Shown: piece after piece, positions 1 through 7,303 of the stretch
Layout: the number at the start of each line of letters is the position of its first letter
Numbering within the stretch: position 1 is the first letter of the stretch
NCBI GenBank assembly: GCA_021817985.1
Contig: JAKAFK010000024.1
Location: forward strand, 1 to 44,316
DNA: 44,316 nt
Source of the DNA: Pseudomonadota bacterium
GTDB lineage: Bacteria; Pseudomonadota; Gammaproteobacteria; Burkholderiales; JAKAFK01
Direction of reading: 5' to 3'
Position numbers and translations under genes: made by a program
The notes under the pieces: model-generated
The model's database searches: none
The model's input: only the letters and a program-made list of their open reading frames with translations
What the model was told of the DNA's origin: nothing

Positions 1-38
1 GCCTGCCCCACTTCCGCCCTAAACGCCCCATGCAATAG

Positions 39-569
39 CTATGCTCCCGAACCCTCCGCGGGCGTTCCGCGCATCTGGTTCAAATTGACGCGTTTCTTGG
101 TAATCGCCAACATGTGAGTCGCACGGCAATCGGGTGGTGGTTGTGGAATGACTTCGTCAATGGCTTTCCAGAAATCATCCAGACGATTCCCAAATAGTAG
201 CCAGAAAAACACGAATTCGCCTTGATCCTCCGGGCCGATTTCGAAAACTTTTCGGGACTCACTTCCGAATTCGAGTCTATCGATTTGATCGAGCTTGCCG
301 GTTGTGGGAACAGTCTCGCCCTTTTCAAAGCTACAAAAATCGAATTCTTTGTTCTTCCCCTTTTTCGTGGGCTCTCCTGTGTAGAGATCAAGGCAGGCAG
401 TTCTCAAACCTGTTGCTGTTTTGCCCGTGCGCCGCTCAAGATCACGACACCAGGCAATGGTACGCATTTCGTTGATACATAATCGCCCCGGGCTACCTCC
501 AAGATTCTTCTTCGATTCGCCATTTTTTGAACCGTTTGCTTTCGTTTTGGCGACTTCTCCTGTTCCCAC
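39..569 (-). CDS. Hypothetical protein of the accessory element
   Basis: A 176-residue protein that I do not recognise. The start is a GTG preceded, on the minus strand, by an AAGGA-type ribosome site about 8 bases away, which supports this start over internal ones. The N-terminus is rich in Lys, Gly and Ser and likely disordered; the middle has several Cys and charged residues; the region around residues 118-132 contains an aromatic run (FVFFWLLF) that is too short and broken by charges to be a clear membrane segment. Base composition is more A+T-rich than the chromosome to the right, in keeping with the plasmid-like block it sits in. It reads away from the methyltransferase genes that follow. 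No function is proposed; that it is a real gene rests on length, ribosome site and lack of a better frame. Confidence 0.5.
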   Translation of the reverse strand: MGTGEVAKTKANGSKNGESKKNLGGSPGRLCINEMRTIAWCRDLERRTGKTATGLRTACLDLYTGEPTKKGKNKEFDFCSFEKGETVPTTGKLDQIDRLEFGSESRKVFEIGPEDQGEFVFFWLLFGNRLDDFWKAIDEVIPQPPPDCRATHMLAITKKRVNLNQMRGTPAEGSGA

Positions 570-720
570 TTGAATTTTCCTTCGATGTTGATCAGGTCAA
601 TGGATTTTTACCTCGGGTTTCTATCTGGTCCGGAAATTTTCGGCATGTGGAATACTGAAAATGTCGAATCAACGTTGACTCGGCCCGGGAATCCGGTAAC
701 CAACATAGGAGGGATAAATC
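570..720. promoter_or_regulatory. Divergent control region between unknown gene and methyltransferase genes
   Basis: Intergenic DNA between two divergent transcription units. A TTGACT at 675-680 is followed after 16 bases by TAACCA (697-702), a weak candidate promoter reading right; its predicted start would fall on the ribosome site of the micro-ORF at 721, so a promoter further upstream is equally possible. A 68-codon open frame here (570-776) lacks a ribosome site and was not accepted. Confidence 0.25.
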
Positions 721-795
721 ATGGAACAAAACATTATTCCTTGCAATACGGATGCCCTCTTTTACGCATTCGATAACCAAACCAACAACCAATAA
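721..795 (+). CDS. 24-residue micro-ORF ahead of the methyltransferase
   Basis: A short frame of 24 codons plus TAA, starting at ATG 721. It has the best ribosome binding site in the neighbourhood: AGGAGGG at 707-713, 7 bases before the ATG. It ends 17 bases before the methyltransferase start at 813, so the two would be co-translated from one message. The peptide is Asn/Gln-rich (five Asn, three Gln), has one Cys and no hydrophobic stretch. It may be a leader peptide coupling translation into the methyltransferase gene, or a small protein of the element in its own right. The evidence is only the strong ribosome site and the spacing; there is no homology I can call. Confidence 0.45.
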   Translation: MEQNIIPCNTDALFYAFDNQTNNQ

Positions 796-812
796 TGAGG
801 AAGGAATGAGAG

Positions 813-2024
813 ATGAACGACACAAATAATAACCACGGGATTTACCCGATTCACGCCGCAGCGCACCTGTTTCCGCGCATGACAACGGACGAATTCGAGC
901 AACTGAAAGCCGATATTGCCGCACATGGGCAACAGGCGCCGATTCTTCTGCACGAAGGCCAGGTGGTCGACGGACGCCATCGCCTTCGGGCATGCGCGGA
1001 ACTCGGGATTGCTCCGAGATTCGAGGAGATCGAGGCGTCCAATCAGCCGATTGAGCAGGTGGTGGTCAGCATCAATCTGCATCGCCGCCACCTGACCGAT
1101 GGTCAGAAGGCGGTGATTGCAGCGCGCATTGCTAATCTCAAACTCGGCTCCAATCAGCATACCGCCGGAGCGGTAAGCCAGAAGCAGGCCGCAGACGAGT
1201 TGGGGATTTCGGTCGATACGCTGCAGCGTGGCAAACAGGTTCTCGAGAAAGGGGCGCCGGAGCTGATTCAGGCTGTCGAGGAGGGCAGAATCGACATCAG
1301 CAATGCCGCAAGAATCTCGAAACTGGATCGCGATGAACAGGTCAGGCTGTCGCAGCAGGATATTCAGCTGATTCTCAAAACGAGCAAGGAGATCAACCGG
1401 GCCAAGATCGAAGAGCGCCGCAGGGAGAGACTCACGCAGATCGAGCAGAAACGGAAGAAAAATCGCCCACTCGATACGGATGTGAAATACGAACTGATTT
1501 ACGCCGACCCGCCCTGGAATTACATGAGCGAGCTTGCCGTTGGGTATCCCTGCATGAGCGTCGATGAGATTTGCAAAATGGAAGTCGACAATCTCGCCAC
1601 AGAGGATGCGGTGCTGTTCATGTGGACATCTGCTTCCCTGCTCAAAGATGCGCTTGACGTGATTGAAGCATGGGGATTTACGTTCAGGACAAGCGCCGTG
1701 TGGGACAAGGGAAGCCCAGGGCAGGGGCGATATTTCCGCCAGGGGCATGAAGTCCTGATGGTGGCGACACGCGGAGCGGTTCCGGACGTTCCGCTCAATG
1801 CAATTCCAGAATCGGTGCTCCGTTTTCCTCGTGGCAAACACAGCGAGAAACCGAAGGAAATGTACGGAATCATCGATGCGATGTATCCCGAGTTGACCAA
1901 GATGGAGCTGTTTTGCCGGGGGACGCCGCCCGAGGGTTGGGAAGGATGGGGCAACGAATATGTGCCCCGTAATACGGAGCAACAAGGTAATGCCGGAGTG
2001 GAAGTGCTCCCTCAGGCAGCATGA
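813..2024 (+). CDS. ParB-like / MT-A70 adenine methyltransferase fusion
   Basis: 403 residues. Residues about 10-100 form a ParB/Srx-like N-terminal domain (VVDGRHRLRAC motif near 48-58), followed at about 115-150 by a helix-turn-helix of the KorB/ParB kind (SQKQAADELGIS). A charged helical linker (180-220) leads to an MT-A70-family N6-adenine methyltransferase domain (about 224-385) with the catalytic DPPW at residues 232-235. The family transfers a methyl group from S-adenosylmethionine to adenine N6 in DNA or RNA; the ParB-like part probably directs DNA binding. This fusion is known from phages, plasmids and integrative elements. No restriction enzyme is seen beside it, so it is probably an orphan modification enzyme. 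A GAGGAAGG ribosome site ends about 8 bases before the ATG. The family call is firm; the target site is unknown. Confidence 0.88.
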   Translation: MNDTNNNHGIYPIHAAAHLFPRMTTDEFEQLKADIAAHGQQAPILLHEGQVVDGRHRLRACAELGIAPRFEEIEASNQPIEQVVVSINLHRRHLTDGQKAVIAARIANLKLGSNQHTAGAVSQKQAADELGISVDTLQRGKQVLEKGAPELIQAVEEGRIDISNAARISKLDRDEQVRLSQQDIQLILKTSKEINRAKIEERRRERLTQIEQKRKKNRPLDTDVKYELIYADPPWNYMSELAVGYPCMSVDEICKMEVDNLATEDAVLFMWTSASLLKDALDVIEAWGFTFRTSAVWDKGSPGQGRYFRQGHEVLMVATRGAVPDVPLNAIPESVLRFPRGKHSEKPKEMYGIIDAMYPELTKMELFCRGTPPEGWEGWGNEYVPRNTEQQGNAGVEVLPQAA

Positions 2025-2077
2025 ATCGAGCAATAACCCGCGGGTAATTTAGCCTGGGGATAACCAAGGAGAAAATT

Positions 2078-2656
2078 ATGAGTCAGCAACAGATGAATGC
2101 TGCGAAGCAGCAAGGTGAATCGACTCTTTCGAATGGAATTGATCCATTTCAGGACTTGATTGATGAAATTGTTGAAAATTACTGGAAGATCGATTTTGGG
2201 ATGGATGACGAAGTATTCGAAAATTTAAAGTTATCCGAACTCCTCCAGCAAAACCGGGCGTATGCGGAATGGCTGATGCACGTAAACCCAAAATGTTTTC
2301 AATTGTTGTCGGAGAATTTTCGCGATGATAATCTATTTGCGTGTAGGGCACTGGAGCGCTCTCCTGAGATATTCGAATACGCCTCCTACCGCCTGCGGGA
2401 CCATCCAAAGTTTGTCTACCATGCTTTGAATTTGGCCAATGGATATGGGGATACTGCCGCAGACATCTTGAAGCATGTCGGAAAGACCATTGCGGATGTT
2501 CTGGATTTCGTTGTGGGAGCTGACAGCAAAACTTTCAATGATGTTGATTATCTGCTGGATATTCTGAAGAATTTTGAGACGCATGCAGAGAAAATGGCTT
2601 TAGAAGAGAAAGTCCCGAAGAAAAATGACGGCAGCATAGGTCCTGTCAAAATTTGA
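2078..2656 (+). CDS. DUF4116-like repeat protein
   Basis: 192 residues, preceded by AAGGAGAAAATT and ATG, a good ribosome site. Residues about 72-120 contain two repeat units with the pattern of DUF4116: a short helix, then LLSENFRDDNLFACRALE, then EYASYRLRDHPKFVYHAL. In that family a residue run like 'aseelrdDreivlaAvk' recurs every 23-25 residues. The function of DUF4116 proteins is unknown; they are common in some eukaryotic and bacterial lineages and occur on mobile DNA. The N-terminal 60 residues are acidic and helical, the C-terminal 30 Lys-rich. It lies 53 bases after the methyltransferase in the same direction and a strong terminator follows directly, so the two are likely one operon. 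Weak similarity, so the domain name is tentative. Confidence 0.65.
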   Translation: MSQQQMNAAKQQGESTLSNGIDPFQDLIDEIVENYWKIDFGMDDEVFENLKLSELLQQNRAYAEWLMHVNPKCFQLLSENFRDDNLFACRALERSPEIFEYASYRLRDHPKFVYHALNLANGYGDTAADILKHVGKTIADVLDFVVGADSKTFNDVDYLLDILKNFETHAEKMALEEKVPKKNDGSIGPVKI

Positions 2657-2660
2657 ACCG

Positions 2661-2706
2661 AATGGCGAAACTGTGCAAAAAATATGCGTTTCGCCATTTT
2701 TTTCTT
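2661..2706 (+). terminator. Rho-independent terminator after the methyltransferase operon
   Basis: Perfect 11-bp stem, AATGGCGAAAC at 2661-2671 with GTTTCGCCATT at 2688-2698, followed by a run of seven T from about 2697. It starts 5 bases after the stop of the DUF4116-like gene. The open frame that runs over it (2653-2871) is therefore unlikely to be a gene. Confidence 0.9.
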
Positions 2707-2911
2707 CTTTCGGGCTTCGCCCCTGCGTATTTCCTGTTTTTCATGATCCCGCATTCCCGTTTCGTAGACTGGAGCCCTTGCGGGCATTCTGTTTCTCTTG
2801 GTTGGCGGGCTTTGTCCCCCTTTTTGTTGACGCGATGCGATGCCCAGCTATTGGCTAATTACCTGATGTAACCCGTAGTGGACTTATACTTCCAGGCAAC
2901 GTCGTGGAGAG

Positions 2912-3865
2912 TCAGTCTATTGAAATGTCAGGGAGGTATTTTCTGATGGTCTTGATGTTCAGGCCGGATTCAGCCGCCAGACGAAGCGGGGTGGGATTTT
3001 CTCCACGTTGGATCAACCTCTGGTGCGCGGCACGAAGCTGCTCGATGGCATTTTCCGTGCGCTTTGCATTCGTGTATTGCGCGCCTAGGCGCATGCGTTC
3101 CTTGGCGCTTTCGTCGGTGAATTCGAGGATCTTGACCCGACTGCCGAGGTTGTCGCGGTTTTTCCAGACCCAGCCTGCGACAGATTTTGCCGTGTTGCGT
3201 ATTTCCGAATAGGGCAGGGGAATGTCGAATGTCGCATTGATTGAGGTCGCTTCCGCGAGAACCGACGCATGCCAGCCATCGACGTCGTGATGGCGATGCA
3301 CGGCTGTGTAGCTCCAATATCGCAAAGTGTGGAAGAGATGGTCGTTCCTGCCCCGGATTTCAACCTTGCCCGATAGCTTGACGACATGCTTCGGCAACTC
3401 GATGTATTCGAGAAAATCCCCCAGATCGTAGCTCGTCGGGAACGTCAGGACCCGCCACCGTTTGTTCAGCGGGTTCTTGGTGAGCGTATGCGAGAAGGCG
3501 CGGTCAGCATCGAGCCGTTCGGTCAGCGCGTCCTGTACGGCTTCGAAGTATTCCTGCGGCTTGCTTCGGCTGTTGTCGTGATAGGCGACCGGGGTTTTGA
3601 GGTGGTAGAGGTAGTGGCAGTGTGAATTTTCCGGGTTGACCGTGATGATGGTTGGCGGCGGGAGATTCCGTTCGTCGAATTGGAAAGCTGATCCCTTGTG
3701 ATCGATGTCGAAGCTGAGATAGCTGCGGTAGACGGGGTTGAGGCCGCAGTAGGCGAATTGATCGACCTTGGCTCTTTTGCGGAACAGGGTGCCATCATTG
3801 AAATCGTTGGTGGTGATGACTGCTTCGTTCAAATGTTCATAGAATTGCTCGAGTTGTAAATTCAT
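2912..3865 (-). CDS. Plasmid-type replication initiator (replicase / PriCT-1 family)
   Basis: 317 residues. Residues about 15-155 resemble the Replicase domain of ColE2-type Rep proteins (aromatic FAYCGLNPVYRSYLSFDID, then a His-rich NSHCHYLYHLKTPV segment), which act as primase-initiators for theta replication. Residues about 165-245 match the PriCT-1 primase C-terminal domain (DLGDFLEYIELP, WVWKNRDNLGSRV). The C-terminus (about 275-315) is a helix-turn-helix (TPLRLAAESGLNIKTIRKYLP) likely to bind the origin. The length agrees with the family. The gene reads left from a control region that holds a perfect 9-bp palindrome. Its presence marks the block as a plasmid or plasmid-derived integrative element. 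Whether it still drives replication cannot be told from sequence. Confidence 0.8.
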   Translation of the reverse strand: MNLQLEQFYEHLNEAVITTNDFNDGTLFRKRAKVDQFAYCGLNPVYRSYLSFDIDHKGSAFQFDERNLPPPTIITVNPENSHCHYLYHLKTPVAYHDNSRSKPQEYFEAVQDALTERLDADRAFSHTLTKNPLNKRWRVLTFPTSYDLGDFLEYIELPKHVVKLSGKVEIRGRNDHLFHTLRYWSYTAVHRHHDVDGWHASVLAEATSINATFDIPLPYSEIRNTAKSVAGWVWKNRDNLGSRVKILEFTDESAKERMRLGAQYTNAKRTENAIEQLRAAHQRLIQRGENPTPLRLAAESGLNIKTIRKYLPDISID

Positions 3866-3868
3866 CCT

Positions 3869-3893
3869 TCGTGTCGTGAGTCATACGACACGA
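3869..3893. promoter_or_regulatory. Palindrome directly upstream of the rep start codon
   Basis: TCGTGTCGT at 3869-3877 and ACGACACGA at 3885-3893 form a perfect 9-bp inverted repeat with a 7-base spacer, ending 3 bases from the rep ATG (3865). On the rep message it would form a hairpin that covers the ribosome site (GAAGG). A related CGACAC occurs near 3970. It could be an operator for Rep autoregulation, part of the origin, or an mRNA hairpin that limits Rep synthesis. Confidence 0.6.
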
Positions 3894-4016
3894 TGAACAA
3901 AATAAATCGATCAAAGTCAACTGGTTATCATTGTTTATTTGCGTTGTGGGGTGTTGTGCGCGGCACGATTCGACACTCTGCTGATGCGTCGCCACATCTG
4001 CCGCTCGATGCGATGC

Positions 4017-4044
4017 TTGCCCGCATATATCAAATTGATATAAT
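4017..4044 (+). promoter_or_regulatory. higBA promoter with overlapping operator
   Basis: TTGCCC (4017-4022), a 16-base spacer and a perfect TATAAT (4039-4044) form a sigma-70 promoter. A 15-base perfect palindrome, ATATCAA-A-TTGATAT (4027-4041), covers the spacer and half of the -10 box, the expected place for the HigA antitoxin to bind and repress. Transcription should start about 7 bases after the -10, at or next to the higB ATG (4052). Confidence 0.75.
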
Positions 4045-4051
4045 TTGTCGC

Positions 4052-4354
4052 ATGCACATCATTTCGATCAAGATGCTCTGCGAGTTCTGGTGCAAGCACC
4101 CGGAGGCGGAGCAGGTGCTGCGCCAGTGGCATTCCGTGGTGGAAAAAGCCGAATTCCGCAACTTCAACCATGTGCGCGAGATATTCAATTCTGCCGACTA
4201 CGTTCCGCCTTATACGGTGTTCGATGTTGGTGGGAACAACTATCGGGTGGTCGTGGTCGTTCGATACCGGTTCGGCAAGGTATTCGTCCACAGTGTGATG
4301 ACGCATCGGGAATATGACGATTGGAGCAGGCTTTACCAGAAAGGCAGGGGATGA
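4052..4354 (+). CDS. higB: HigB-type toxin (RelE/ParE superfamily mRNA interferase)
   Basis: 100 residues from ATG 4052. The sequence has the features of the HigB mRNA interferase family: an N-terminal helix with a W (SIKMLCEFWCKHPEAEQVL), a central strand region ending in VFDVGGNNYRVVVVVRYRFGKVFVHSVMTH, and a C-terminal Tyr/Asp-rich helix (REYDDWSRLYQKG). In the family the toxin cleaves mRNA on the ribosome and is held inactive by HigA. The frame is open upstream to 3893, but residues before MHIIS show no similarity and lie upstream of the promoter, so 4052 is the start. Its stop overlaps the antitoxin start (ATGA, 4351-4354). Toxin-first order is typical of higBA. No ribosome site lies between promoter and ATG, so the message may be leaderless. 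Confidence 0.88.
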   Translation: MHIISIKMLCEFWCKHPEAEQVLRQWHSVVEKAEFRNFNHVREIFNSADYVPPYTVFDVGGNNYRVVVVVRYRFGKVFVHSVMTHREYDDWSRLYQKGRG

Positions 4355-4806
4355 ACATGCAGACTACGGAATCGCAATTCGACATGAGGCAAATCGAGGC
4401 GTCATGGCAGGCGCTGGATGCCATGGTGCATCTTCATCCCATTCGTAGCGAGGAAGACTATGACCGCATGGTGGCGCTGATGAATTCCCTGCTGGATGCT
4501 GCCGGTGACGACGAGGACCACCCGCTTTCCGGACTTCTTGATCTCGTGAGCGATCTGGTGTCGAAATACGAGCAGGAGCATTACGCAATCGAGGCATCCG
4601 ATCCTCGGGAGGCGCTGAAATTTCTGATGGACGCACGGGGGTTGAAGCAGGAGGATCTGTCTGCCATCCTGCCGCAGGGCAACCTGTCGGCGATCCTGTC
4701 GGGCAGGCGCAAGATCAGTGCGACGCTTGCTGGGAAACTGGCGAAATTTTTCGGGGTGAGCCCTGCCTTGTTCGTGCCAGGTTCGAATCCCAAAGTGGGA
4801 TTCTAA
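4351..4806 (+). CDS. higA: HigA-type antitoxin, XRE helix-turn-helix
   Basis: 151 residues from ATG 4351, which overlaps the toxin stop by the classic ATGA and suggests translational coupling; the frame is open further upstream but only inside higB. Residues about 1-85 are acidic and helical (toxin-binding side), and residues about 90-150 form a HigA-like XRE domain (ALKFLMDARGLKQEDLSAIL, then GNLSAILSGRRKISATLAGKLAKFFGVSPALF). The product neutralises HigB and should repress the operon through the 15-base palindrome at 4027-4041. It is the last gene before the tRNA-derived attachment site, so it lies at the edge of the element, where addiction genes commonly sit. Family assignment is strong. 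Confidence 0.88.
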   Translation: MNMQTTESQFDMRQIEASWQALDAMVHLHPIRSEEDYDRMVALMNSLLDAAGDDEDHPLSGLLDLVSDLVSKYEQEHYAIEASDPREALKFLMDARGLKQEDLSAILPQGNLSAILSGRRKISATLAGKLAKFFGVSPALFVPGSNPKVGF

Positions 4807-4952
4807 CTCGATTTGATTCAGGTTATGAATGACTTCGGATCGACATTCGCGGTATCATTCAGGTGTCACTCATTGGGGTCACTCCATTGAGCGACATTTG
4901 TGCGTGATGCCAAAAAAACAGCATATAAATACATGGCGTTGATGGATTGTGG

Positions 4953-4976
4953 TGTCGAATCCCTCCTTCTCCGCCA
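4953..4976 (+). other. Isolated tRNA 3' end: probable attachment site of the element
   Basis: From 4954 the sequence reads as the T-loop, T-stem 3' arm, acceptor arm and CCA of a serine-type tRNA (TCGAATCCCTC, then CTTCTCCGCCA), but nothing upstream folds into the rest of a tRNA: no anticodon arm, and the base before TCGAAT is G where a tRNA has T54. This is the usual footprint of an element that entered a tRNA gene: the full gene stays on one side and a copy of its 3' end on the other. Here the full gene would be left of the window. The complete tRNA-Ser(GCT) at 20845 has a different acceptor stem and is not the source. Confidence 0.65.
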
Positions 4977-5684
4977 AAAACCGCCTTCAAAGCCGCGCAA
5001 CTGATTTGGATGCGGGTTTTTCAGTCCCTCCACTCTTCCCGCAATGACGCACGCTGAAGAGTCCTGATGCACTTTTCGCAATCGCATGCGCTGTTTATCC
5101 GGCTGCGTTACCTGATGAAGGAGATCCCGGATGGTCAGGCGGTCAAGTCGGGTGATTGGGCGGTCGGGGGGCGCAGCGGCCTCTGGCGCGTCGTGGGTGG
5201 CCATCCTTGGCTCGCCCGGAACATCCTTCGGGCACTGCGAGCCGGGGTCGATGGTGGGACCGCGCGCCATTCGGCAACAGCTCGACCGCCTCGAAAATTA
5301 AGCTGGCGCCGCCCGACTTGCCGCTGACAGTGGACCAACGCGCACGCGCGAGCTGGCGCTTTTGGCGCCCATCGAAGCCCTGAGATCGGCCTGAGCACGC
5401 CTGCGAGCCGTCCATGCGCAATTTTCGCGCTGAGGGCGTGGTCAGCGCCAGCGTGTCCGCGATCACGTTAAATTTCATCTCGAGTCCCAGCAGGGTTCTT
5501 CCACAAATCCGTCCTTTATCGTTGACCTGCACGCTTGTATAGTTACTGCAGGCTACTTTTCGCATGGTGGCAGCAGGCATTGTTCGATCGGAGCCGCACC
5601 GGGTGCGAGGGGGAAACCATCCCCGCGGCCCTCGGGATGCAGGCGAAAACGTCGCGTCGTTATGAGTTCAGGCGGAGCTCGTTC
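4977..5684. other. Stretch without a recognisable gene
   Basis: About 700 bases right of the attachment site. Overlapping open frames on both strands (for example 5143-5580 on the minus strand and 5067-5327 on the plus strand) have no ribosome site, odd composition and no recognisable domain. The stretch probably holds decayed DNA from earlier insertions at this tRNA site. Nothing functional was identified. Confidence 0.4.
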
Positions 5685-6233
5685 ATGGATAAGTCGACAG
5701 ATCCTGCAGGCGTGATCCTCAAAGCGGCGCTATTCGCCGCGGAAAAACACCGGCATCAGCGGCGCAAGGATGCGGCCGCAACGCCGTACATCAACCATCC
5801 GCTGGCGTTGGCGGACGTGCTGGCTAATGAGGGCGGTGTGTCGGACGCCGTCGTGCTCTGCGCAGCGTTGCTGCACGACACAATCGAGGACACCGAGACG
5901 ACCGAAGCCGAGCTTGATCAGACGTTTGGAAGGGAAATTGCCGGCGTCGTGAAAGAAGTGACCGACGACAAGACCTTACCGAAGAGTGAGCGCAAGCGTC
6001 TTCAAATCGAGCACGCGCCGCACGTCTCCACTGAAGCCAAACTGGTGAAGCTTGCCGACAAGATTTGCAACCTGAGCGATATCCTGGAATCGCCGCCTGC
6101 GGATTGGTCTGCCGAGCGGAAGCGGGAATACTTTGATTGGGCAGCGCAGGTTGTGGCGGGACTACGAGGCGTCAATCCGAAGCTCGAGTCGGTCTTCGAT
6201 GACCTGTACGCGCGCTGCCACGAATTGGAATGA
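5685..6233 (+). CDS. Small alarmone hydrolase-like HD protein (MESH1/HDDC3 type)
   Basis: 182 residues from ATG 5685. It shows the HD-domain pattern of the SpoT/MESH1 (p)ppGpp hydrolases: H24-x-x-Q25-like start ([20 protein letters not shown] with His38), the HD pair at His64-Asp65 followed by the ED motif at 68-69 (LLHDTIEDT), and the later KLADKICNL with Asp125. The family hydrolyses (p)ppGpp with a Mn2+ ion and lacks synthetase, TGS and ACT domains, as here. It could lower alarmone levels on its own or act on another nucleotide. The start follows a modest GGCGGAG; the frame is open to 5535 but the extra residues look unlike the family. It stands alone, next to the attachment site, so it may be passenger DNA. 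Confidence 0.8.
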   Translation: MDKSTDPAGVILKAALFAAEKHRHQRRKDAAATPYINHPLALADVLANEGGVSDAVVLCAALLHDTIEDTETTEAELDQTFGREIAGVVKEVTDDKTLPKSERKRLQIEHAPHVSTEAKLVKLADKICNLSDILESPPADWSAERKREYFDWAAQVVAGLRGVNPKLESVFDDLYARCHELE

Positions 6234-6631
6234 CGGGAAGCCAGGGCGGCCCCTGCGCATGCTCGCATGGGAGCGCGTGCAGAAGATCGGGGTTGCTGGG
6301 GACCAAGGTCCTGCGTTCAACCAGCGTTTCGGAAGCAAACCCCGGCAAATCAGAACCATGCGCGGTCGCCGCACATACCCGAGCACAATGGGGCCGGCCG
6401 CGATTTCAGGCTTCGTGCTGATCAGCACCCGTTCTTTCGTATCCAACTGCCTTGTCGGCAACCTCTTGCCCCGGCCCGTACGGCCGCTGGGTGGCTGCCC
6501 TGCTGTCTCCGGTGATCTGGCAGCCCATCCTCTCGCGAGCCATCTTGTCAGCGGGAGACGGTTGAGCGCGAACAGATGTCGGCCGGAGAACAGCGTGCGC
6601 GGTATTCTGGGAGAGAGACCGCTGCACGGAC
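6234..6631. other. Stretch without a recognisable gene
   Basis: About 400 bases between two convergent genes. The open frames in it are extensions or shadows of neighbours, and I see no terminator with a T-run, RNA gene or repeat. Confidence 0.4.
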
Positions 6632-7210
6632 CTAACGCACTTGTCGAAGCAGCCCGCGTAGCGCCGATGGTGAAGCGGGCGCGCCATCAAGAAGGCGGGG
6701 CTGCCCACGCGTGTCGCGAAAGAGCATCGCGGGGACGCCATAGACGCCATTTGCCACCAGCAAGGCAAGATTCGCCTTCAGGTCATGGCCGACCTTCGAC
6801 GCGATACGCGCGGCTGGCGCGATCCCGCCGGCATGGTCAAGGCCGGCGGCGAGACTGTAGTTTTTCTCGTCCCTCTTGAGCGCTTGCAGCGGGGAGGAGG
6901 ACTGCAAGATGGCGGCGGCCTTTGGCGTGCTGCTGGATGTGAGCATGCCCACGGGAATCCAGCGAAACTGGAGGCCGTTCCTTCCCACCCAGGGACGCAG
7001 ATCTTGGTACAGGCGGTGGCAGTATAGACAGTTGGGGTCGAAGAAAATGTAAACAATCCTCACACCGTGCCCTTCGGCGATGTATGTGGCTTGGCCGATC
7101 TGCGAGAGCATTGCAGGCGCGGCATCGTGTGTGTCGGCGTGTGCCCATGAGGGTGCGGCGGCAAGCGCGATAGCGAGGATGGGGGCGACTCGAAGCAAAA
7201 CGCTCTTCAT
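6632..7210 (-). CDS. Periplasmic DsbG/DsbC-like thioredoxin-fold protein (copy A)
   Basis: 192 residues with a clear signal peptide (residues 1-25, hydrophobic LRVAPILAIALAAAPSWAHA). The thioredoxin fold carries the redox motif Cys61-Leu-Tyr-Cys64 within FFDPNCLYC, and a cis-proline loop GVPAMLF near residue 160. The order resembles DsbG/DsbC catalytic domains without the N-terminal dimerisation domain: periplasmic thiol-disulfide isomerases or reductases. It is clearly related to copy B at 15886-16488 (shared VYIFFDPNC, QFRW-PVG, KAAAIL and VPAMLFRD blocks). It lies 93 bases after a cytochrome b561-like gene in the same direction, so the two may be one unit. The partner that reduces it is unknown; the TlpA fusion next to copy B is one candidate. 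Confidence 0.8.
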   Translation of the reverse strand: MKSVLLRVAPILAIALAAAPSWAHADTHDAAPAMLSQIGQATYIAEGHGVRIVYIFFDPNCLYCHRLYQDLRPWVGRNGLQFRWIPVGMLTSSSTPKAAAILQSSSPLQALKRDEKNYSLAAGLDHAGGIAPAARIASKVGHDLKANLALLVANGVYGVPAMLFRDTRGQPRLLDGAPASPSALRGLLRQVR

Positions 7211-7303
7211 GCGGTGGGGCCTCTTGGCTGTAGTGACGATTCCTGGGCCGCCGTTGACGGATTTCGAACGGGGCGCATGGGCGCATTCCGGCAGGTCGCG
7301 TTC

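Noticed and set aside
762-2033. Long minus-strand frame of 423 codons
   Set aside because: It lies opposite the ParB/MT-A70 gene, whose motifs are certain; the minus-strand product has no domain and no ribosome site.
2653-2871. 72-codon plus-strand frame with hydrophobic residues
   Set aside because: It runs straight over the Rho-independent terminator at 2661-2706 and has no ribosome site.
4863-4890. Imperfect tandem repeat of a GTCACTC-ATTG unit near the attachment site
   Set aside because: Only two units of about 14 bases with mismatches; could be integrase arm sites but too weak to claim.
4930-4976. Complete tRNA gene
   Set aside because: Only the T-loop-to-CCA part is present; no anticodon or D-arm can be folded upstream.
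4866-5580. Several overlapping frames on both strands right of the attachment site
   Set aside because: Composition of chance frames, no ribosome sites, no recognisable domains.
6133-6879. 248-codon plus-strand frame
   Set aside because: It overlaps the end of the HD gene and the DsbG-like gene on the other strand, and its Arg/Pro/Gly-rich product matches nothing.
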